From positions 2,852,001-2,916,000 of the forward strand of contig JAFBJZ010000510.1 in NCBI GenBank assembly GCA_016785225.1: a stretch of 64,000 nucleotides of DNA. Direction: 5' to 3'. Position numbers and translations under genes: made by a program. The notes beneath the pieces were generated by a model that did not search any database, was not told where the DNA came from, and saw only the letters and a list, made by a program, of their open reading frames with translations. This document shows, piece by piece, positions 58,420 through 64,000 of this stretch (the stretch's first letter is position 1; each line of letters starts with the position of its first letter). This DNA is from Psettodes erumei (taxonomy: Eukaryota > Chordata > Actinopteri > Pleuronectiformes > Psettodidae).

Positions 58420-58720
58420 GTTCAACACGTAGTGCAGCGGTCAGATACTGCGATGTCAGCATGAAATATGTAAGGACATCGATTGGCCGCCTCTGCCATA
58501 CAGCTGCATGTCTGAAGCATGAACTGCGTGCCTGCAAATCAAAGTGCTCTTCCCCATGAAGCTGAGTCACATGTTCTATAACCCACAATGTTTGCAACGC
58601 TGCATTAGGAATGTATCAGGATGCCAGTCTGGCAGTCCAGGTCTTCAGGTCGGTGGCGCTGCTGCAGCACAGAGCAAGGTTTGGCGGAACAGTCCCAAGT
58701 GGCGTTTCATAAAAATGGGA
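58420..58720. promoter_or_regulatory. Unique low-repeat patch, function unknown
   Basis: One of the longer stretches here free of simple repeats: GTCAGATACTGCGATGTCAG, GGACATCGATTGGCCGCCTC, AAGCATGAACTGCGTGCCTG and CGGTGGCGCTGCTGCAGCAC. Includes ATTGG (CCAAT) and ATCGAT. Open frames on both strands are short and disagree; coding not supported. Confidence 0.25.
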
Positions 58721-59082
58721 GTGGGGAGTTTCTCCCAGTTGTGTGGTGTAATAAAACAACTGATTGTTGGTGTTGAGTTTTGACTCCAGAGGCAGGGAAC
58801 AGGCCTGTCCCAGATCTACCTGACACGTGCAGATCACGGTTCATAACAAAGCAGCAGGTCTGACAGGACACTGGTGTATAGATGTGAGAACTCATGAGTG
58901 ATTGGATTTTTTGGGTCCAAAGACACTGATTTCTAGTTTACCTCTCTTTAAATGGAGCAAACTTTGCACCTGCACACCTTTTTACTAGATGTGAAAAATA
59001 AGTGTGAGGGAATGTGAAAGAAGGAAAACAGAGAAAAACCCTTCTTCTTCTTCTTCGTGTTTAGCTCATCTATAATAGATGC

Positions 59083-59102
59083 TGTTTGTGTGTGTGTGTG
59101 TT
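59083..59102. repeat. (TG)n, with (CTT)5 nearby
   Basis: TG run; CTTCTTCTTCTTCTTC lies at about 59041-59056. 58721-59040 and 59103-60226 are unique with no supported feature except a G-run at 59986-59995. Confidence 0.8.
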
Positions 59103-60225
59103 GCAGTCTGGCCTCAGCACCAGGTTGTTGTAACCCGCTTTGATCAATCACAGCCAGAGAGAGGCTGCCAGCGTGGCACCCAACAGATGTGTTTGTGTAT
59201 GTCTACACAGGGTGTTGTGTTGCTGTGTTTCAGCAGGTAAATTGAGGGTGGGGTTCAGGTGCGTACATGTGGTTTGAGTTTGAGGTTGTTTGACAAGCAA
59301 AATAGTGCTGAATGTTTAAGGATTATTTAACGACAATTTTAATCTCAGATGTTGCTTGAAATTCTGTTTTTGCAGATGTTTATATCGAATGTGACTCTCA
59401 GAAAACTGAATTAGGTTTGGACAGTTTGTACACAAATGGATAATATGATACTGACAATAATATCACACCAATATTCAGTATACAAAAAATGACTACTTGA
59501 ATGGAGCCCATGTGTACAAGCAGAGATGTCAAAATCCATCTGAAACTGATCATCACTGTGTCTTTCATTCACAATGGTTCCACAACCTTTAACTCTGTGT
59601 TTCCTATCCTGACCATGGCAACAAAGGTCCTCTAACCATCTTACTTCACCAAAAAAGCAGTGACAAAGTTGTTGTACTTAAAATGAACCAAACTGTAACC
59701 TTAAGGTGACCGGGAAGTCCCCGCTCACCACTGCCAGTACTTATGGGCGCCACTTCAGGAGACTCCTTTCCATACCTATCCATCCAGTCTCCATGTGTGG
59801 GGCTTGGAACAAATCACCCACCTGTGGTCATTTAGGATGGAGGACTTGTCGGGATTATGTGCCTCATTTTGTCCGTATAAATCCCCCACATCTACAGAAT
59901 CAGCAGTGTGTGTTTGTTGTCCCACTGTACAGGTGTGTTTGAAGCTGTGTGTACTAGATGTTGGAAGAGGCTCTGTGTGTGTTTGGGGGGGGGGTATTGT
60001 AGGCCAAAGGTATGTTGTTCCGACTCCATTGCCAAACTCATTAGCACTGTAGAGCTCAGAGGCCTGTGGAGAGCCTCCACCACACTGTGTGATATTCTGC
60101 CAAAACACCTTTTTGCTTCTCATTCACACACACACGCACACAGACATCCCTCTTTCAGGTCCTGACTCTTTCTTGGCCTGCGATACGACTTTCTTGTTAT
60201 CCGAGCCACAGGTCGGCATTGGACT

Positions 60226-60226
<1 letters not shown>

Positions 60227-60271
<45 letters not shown>
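60227..60271. repeat. (TG)22 microsatellite
   Basis: Pure TG run of about 45 bp. Confidence 0.95.
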
Positions 60272-60272
<1 letters not shown>

Positions 60273-60374
60273 TACAACAACTACCTTGATTAATGATGTT
60301 GATTGAAAATCTCTGGATCAAAATGATTTATTTGAATGATAATATTTTTTTCTGCTGAGAACTGTGAAATCCTG

Positions 60375-60660
60375 CCATGTTCAAAGGAATAGTGCAACAT
60401 TTTGGGAAGTGTGTTTGTTGACTGTCTCAGCTTGAGCGTTAGAGGAGATGATGGGTACAGCTCTTTTGATTGTGCTTTTAGTACGAAGCCAGAGTCGGGA
60501 CATGGTTAGTTTAGCTTAGCCTATGTAGCAACTGCATTTAATCCAGTATTAAACTGGGCTAAGTTTTTTGAGTATTTCCATTTTCTGCTACTCTATACTT
60601 CCTTTGCACAGTGAAACAACAAAAGCTGAAGCAAATTACTTCACTTTACTTTACTGTGTG
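60375..60660 (+). repeat. Short interspersed repeat fragments, two families in tandem
   Basis: At 60390-60540 the text AACATTTTGGGAAGTGTGTTT, AGCGTTAGAGGAGATGATGG and CATGGTTAGTTTAGCTTAGC matches a very common fish repeat, the opposite orientation of 20695-20785. From about 60570, TTGAGTATTTCCATTTTCTG followed by CTACTCTATACTTCC and TACTTCACTTTACTTTACTG matches a second anonymous fish repeat. Both are diverged and lack clear ends. Confidence 0.55.
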
Positions 60661-60799
60661 ATAATTTATTTGTCTACTTCAGATTAAACAACTGTTACAG
60701 GTTACTATAAGACTAAGATGATCCCCAGTCAAGAAAACTGAAATCAACTGAAAAAGAGTCCTTCTTCCACTACTGCAGATCAGCAACTGGTCATATAAA

Positions 60800-61270
60800 T
60801 AAGTTTTAATAGAATTAAAAATAGAAAAATGGAAGAAAGGAAGGATAGAGAAAGGAAACCGAAGCAGGTGATAAGATGACAATACAACACAAAGACGCAA
60901 GAGGAAAGAAAGGAAGAGGGACTTCAAAGTCTCCTCCCCACAAAAATGGTAAGAAATTACGTAGATACAAATAAAGAGGAGGAGGGAGAGATGTGGAAAA
61001 AGGGAATGAGCAGGATGGAAGGTAAGAGATGAGAAAGAGGTGTGAGGTGAGGAGGAGAGGGGAGGAAGACTCACTCGCTGTCTGCTGGCCGTCTGCCAGA
61101 GAGGAAGAGGAGGAGGAGAAAGAGAGTTGTTGAAGGTTACAGGAGGACGAGGAGAAAGAACGAGAGAAGAAGGACTGAGGGAGGGGGTGATGGAGACAAA
61201 AGAGAGAGAGAGAGAGAGAGGAGGAAGAATGCAGTGAGAGAAAAAATAGAAGGAATGATAAAGACATGGC
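60800..61270 (+). repeat. Long polypurine tract with (GA)n
   Basis: Purine-rich + strand with a pure (AG) run at about 61199-61220. Minus-strand frames of 150 and 220 aa (the longest frame in the window) are Ser/Leu/Pro/Phe-rich and fully explained by the tract. Confidence 0.75.
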
Positions 61271-61341
61271 GGGAAAGAGGTTCTCAAGTAATTTTGTGTC
61301 TCCAAGGTGGCAGCAGCTTTTATACCATTAACACTGCCCAC

Positions 61342-61369
61342 TGTGTGTGTGTGTGTGTGTGTGTGTGTG
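61342..61369. repeat. (TG)14 microsatellite
   Basis: Pure TG run between two polypurine tracts. 61781-62459 is unassigned unique sequence, pyrimidine-rich to about 61860. Confidence 0.9.
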
Positions 61370-61429
61370 GTCCTGCCAACTCTTTAACGAGGGACTGCTG
61401 CTAATTTCAGAGCTAATACTGAACTGTTC

Positions 61430-61780
61430 CACACCACTGAACCCGGGGAGGAGAGGAGAGGAGAGGATGTGAGGACGTAGGTGAAAGGAGGGAGCAGGAA
61501 AAGAGAGGACAGCAGCAGAGAGGGGACAAAAGGGAAGGAGAGGAAGCAAGGACACAAGATAAGAAATGAGAGGAAATGAAATAGGGACACAGAAAAGCAA
61601 ACAGGAGAGAAGAAGGAAGCAGAGAAAAAGTAAAGGGGAGAGAATGGGGGAGACAAAAGGAAAGGAGAGAGTTGATGTGACAGGAGGAGGAAATAAAAGA
61701 GAGAGAAAGAGCGGAAAGACTGAAAGATGGGGTTGGGGAGGGGAAGGGGGTGGTGGGTTCAGAGGAGGTGAAGATGATTA
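61430..61780 (+). repeat. Long polypurine tract
   Basis: GGAGGAGAGGAGAGGAGAGG (period 5, about 61448-61467) then mixed A/G words ending in GGGGAGGGGAAGGGGG. Separated from 60800-61270 by a (TG)n microsatellite. Confidence 0.75.
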
Positions 61781-62459
61781 AACCTTCCTGTGCAGCTGCC
61801 ACCTCCTGCTCTTCTTACATCCCTCTTTCATCATCCCTCTTTTCTCCCGCTGCCCTTCAGCATCTGTGATCTGCCTTTCTCCATCTATCAATCGTCATTG
61901 TTTTGGATTCTCGTTTTTATTCATCATTATCCTTATTTCGGGTTTGTTTTATTGTTTCTTAGCTGTGACCCCTCATCTCCTTTCTGCTCAGTCAAAAGAA
62001 TGCACATTCTGGTCTAAAGGATGCTATGCCACTGTTTTATGCAAGTGAAAAACAAATAATTACACAGGAGTCTGGAAGTGTGTGTAAACTCACAAAGACT
62101 CACTCCAGGCACCTATTTGTGACTTTATCTGGGCTTTAATTGAAGGAAATGTTACAGACACAGCAAACATCCCATAAAGAACCTCCAACATCAACTTAAA
62201 CTCTTCTTAGATCATTCATGACTGTTTCAGATGCCATATAAATCTATATATTGGGTCATTTGCCTGGGGTGTAAGATTAAAGTTATAGCATTACAGTCAT
62301 AGGAATGCCGCGTGGAAAAAAATCTGATAAATATGACAGTTGTTACTTCTGGATTATAGTTTTGTTGTGATGGGGACCTCAGTGGCAGTTACTTAAATGG
62401 TGAACAGTAACATTAAAGAAGCTTTTGGTGGAATATATCTTCAGGTTGTTCTCTCTGCT

Positions 62460-62900
62460 GGCACATTAACATGAAATATAATTTCCCAGCAGCTCCAGAT
62501 TGATTTTACAGGCAAAGTTACTGATGTTTTTCTCATTAACATATTTAGTTATGTCTATTTGTATTTTATTTTAGTTTTTTTTTCTATGGTTGACAACAAA
62601 CAATTCATCACTTACAAAATGGCTCCCTGTAATTTGCCACCCTGCGTTTATTCATGTCGGATTTAGTTATTGATTCATGTTACTATTCATCTTTAGTAAT
62701 TAAAAACCCTCATCTCATATCCATAAAATTCACATTATTACCCCATAATATTCCTTATCATATTAGTCATATGAGCTTTGCTTAATTGTGCTGTGTTGTG
62801 CATTAATGAATTTGTGCATTAAAGTTTCCATGCAAAGGAGATAACTGCTGCTGTGAAATTAAATGACAAAATGTCTGGAAGCTCAAAATTACAGTATAAA
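62460..62900. promoter_or_regulatory. AT-rich candidate conserved enhancer with homeodomain/POU motifs
   Basis: Repeat-free AT-rich unique DNA with GTTATTGATTCATG, TTTAGTAATTAAAAACC, GCTTAATTGTGC, GTGCATTAATGAATTTGTGC (partly palindromic) and CCATGCAAAGGAG (POU-like). The local absence of microsatellites contrasts with flanks. Strong visual resemblance to conserved noncoding elements near developmental genes; no coding frame. Confidence 0.4.
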
Positions 62901-64000
62901 TATTCAATGAATAAATGATGCCACTGTTCAAAAGAAAGGGACATGAACAGGAAAGTTAAATATTATTTGTTTAACTAAATCAGGCACACTGTATCTTCCA
63001 AGAAATGGAGCAAAAAACCTTTGGATTTAATTTTTCTTATTTTCATTTTCCAAAGTTTAACTGATATAAAAGGAAAAAAACCCATATCAAATAGTTCTGT
63101 GTATCTTTATGTAAGAATTGACAGTAATCACTTATACCTTCAAGTCATTTAAGGATATCAGCACAATAACCAAAATTATTATTTCTGAAGCATGGTGTCA
63201 GAAGAATTAAATGGTACAAGGATGAACCAGAAAGACAAACACATAAACGAGTCTGTCAAATGAAATGAAACAAACAAAAAAGATCCTAGCTGTGGAAGCA
63301 GGCACACATGAAATATAGTACATCTCCAGAGTTATTTGCGACACACAAAGAATGAAATAAATGAATAAATGAAATAATATAAAAGTAAGTAAATATGTGG
63401 CATGGAAATCTATTTTTAACACCAGTAAATGGAATAATACTACACAAATTGAGAAATAGGCCTTTCTCTTTTGGACCTTTTCCAGTATAAATACCTTGTG
63501 GGGACCAGTGGTCGTCATTTCTGAGGTCCTATTAGGGTATGGGTCAGTCTGCCCACACCGAATGGATGTCACTGCAGTGCCCTAACAGGGATAGCTGCAC
63601 AAACAGCTATGTGGTGTGTATGGGTGTGTGTGAGGTGGTGAGGGCAGATAACAGGATTGTAGCCAACACGATGCAGGAAGGTGTAACAGTGCTAAGGCTT
63701 GCAACATGGCTTTCCACTCTGTGAATGAGGTGTGTGTCTGAAATCTTCACTTCACCGTTTACTCTGGCCCCACCTCAGTCGGTGATGTCATTGTTTTCCT
63801 CGGAAGTATTGTGATGTGACTGCTGACTTTTGCTGAGGGTTGTTTTGTGTGTATGTAACTAGTGTGTGATTATCCTTAATACTAAAACAGAGAATCCATC
63901 ACTATAATATGAGTAAAATGTCACATCTCAACCTTTCCTAATAAAATTCAAATATACAATAACACACTTAAATACACATGTTTTGGTAAATCTTCTTGGT
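62901..64000. other. AT-rich unique sequence, nothing recognised
   Basis: No repeat, gene or motif that I can support, apart from short AAATGAATAAATGAAATAAT words near 63355 and TTGTGGGGACCAGTGG near 63497, which faintly recalls the GTGAGGACA repeat. The 121-aa minus frame (63207-63572) has no recognisable domain. Confidence 0.5.

Noticed and set aside
60679..61341. Longest open frame in the window (220 aa, minus)
   Set aside because: It is the translation of a purine tract: Ser/Leu/Pro/Phe-rich, no domain, and a second long frame overlaps it.
63207..63572. 121-aa minus frame with hydrophobic segments
   Set aside because: Hydrophobic Ile/Phe/Leu content follows from AT-rich DNA; no family resemblance.

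Overview
This window looks like nuclear DNA from a teleost fish, probably a percomorph. The support is compositional: very frequent (CA/TG)n and (GA)n microsatellites, AT-leaning unique sequence, and decayed copies of interspersed repeats that I recognise from fish genomes (an L2-type LINE 3' end, a LINE tail with a restriction-like endonuclease, a mariner-like transposase and several short anonymous repeat families). No prokaryotic gene organisation is present. The open reading frames are short, stop-bounded and mostly low-complexity translations of microsatellites or purine/pyrimidine tracts.

Coding content is almost nil. The only convincing exon-like object is 41183-41281 on the + strand: 99 nt, GC-rich, behind a long pyrimidine tract ending in CAG and followed by GTAACG. 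It is open in two frames and a multiple of three, as expected of an internal cassette exon. I could not assign it to a gene. A single small exon in 64 kb suggests a very long intron of a developmental or neural gene, or a gene desert with one exon. Which gene is unknown.

Layout. 1-7.5 kb: unique AT-rich DNA with microsatellites and a TAATTA-rich patch near 4 kb. 7.5-11.3 kb: L2 LINE fragment (7512-7985, -), degenerate GACTTG satellite (8800-9480), mariner-like pseudogene (10590-11240, -). 12.9-15.4 kb: CCAAT-rich patch, a repeat with a perfect estrogen-response-element palindrome, then long pyrimidine and purine tracts. 15.9-19.3 kb: several unique patches with the look of conserved noncoding elements, including a perfect RFX X-box. 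19.4-27.5 kb: pyrimidine and purine tracts, microsatellites and short interspersed repeats. 27.6-28.3 kb: 3' tail of a LINE with a restriction-like endonuclease (-). 28.3-41 kb: microsatellites, a 0.8-kb purine tract, repeat fragments and more candidate regulatory patches. 41.2 kb: the candidate exon. 42-64 kb: dense TG/GA repeats, pyrimidine and purine tracts, a decayed trinucleotide array (53.7-54.3 kb) with a pure (CAG)7, a 22-bp palindrome with two OTX-type sites (48401-48422), and an AT-rich homeodomain/POU-motif patch (62460-62900).

I see no intact gene, tRNA, rRNA, CRISPR array or operon, and no evidence for a new protein-coding system. The most interesting signals are the unassigned cassette-like exon, nuclear-receptor sites carried by dispersed repeats, two perfect transcription-factor palindromes, and the strand-polarised purine/pyrimidine tracts.
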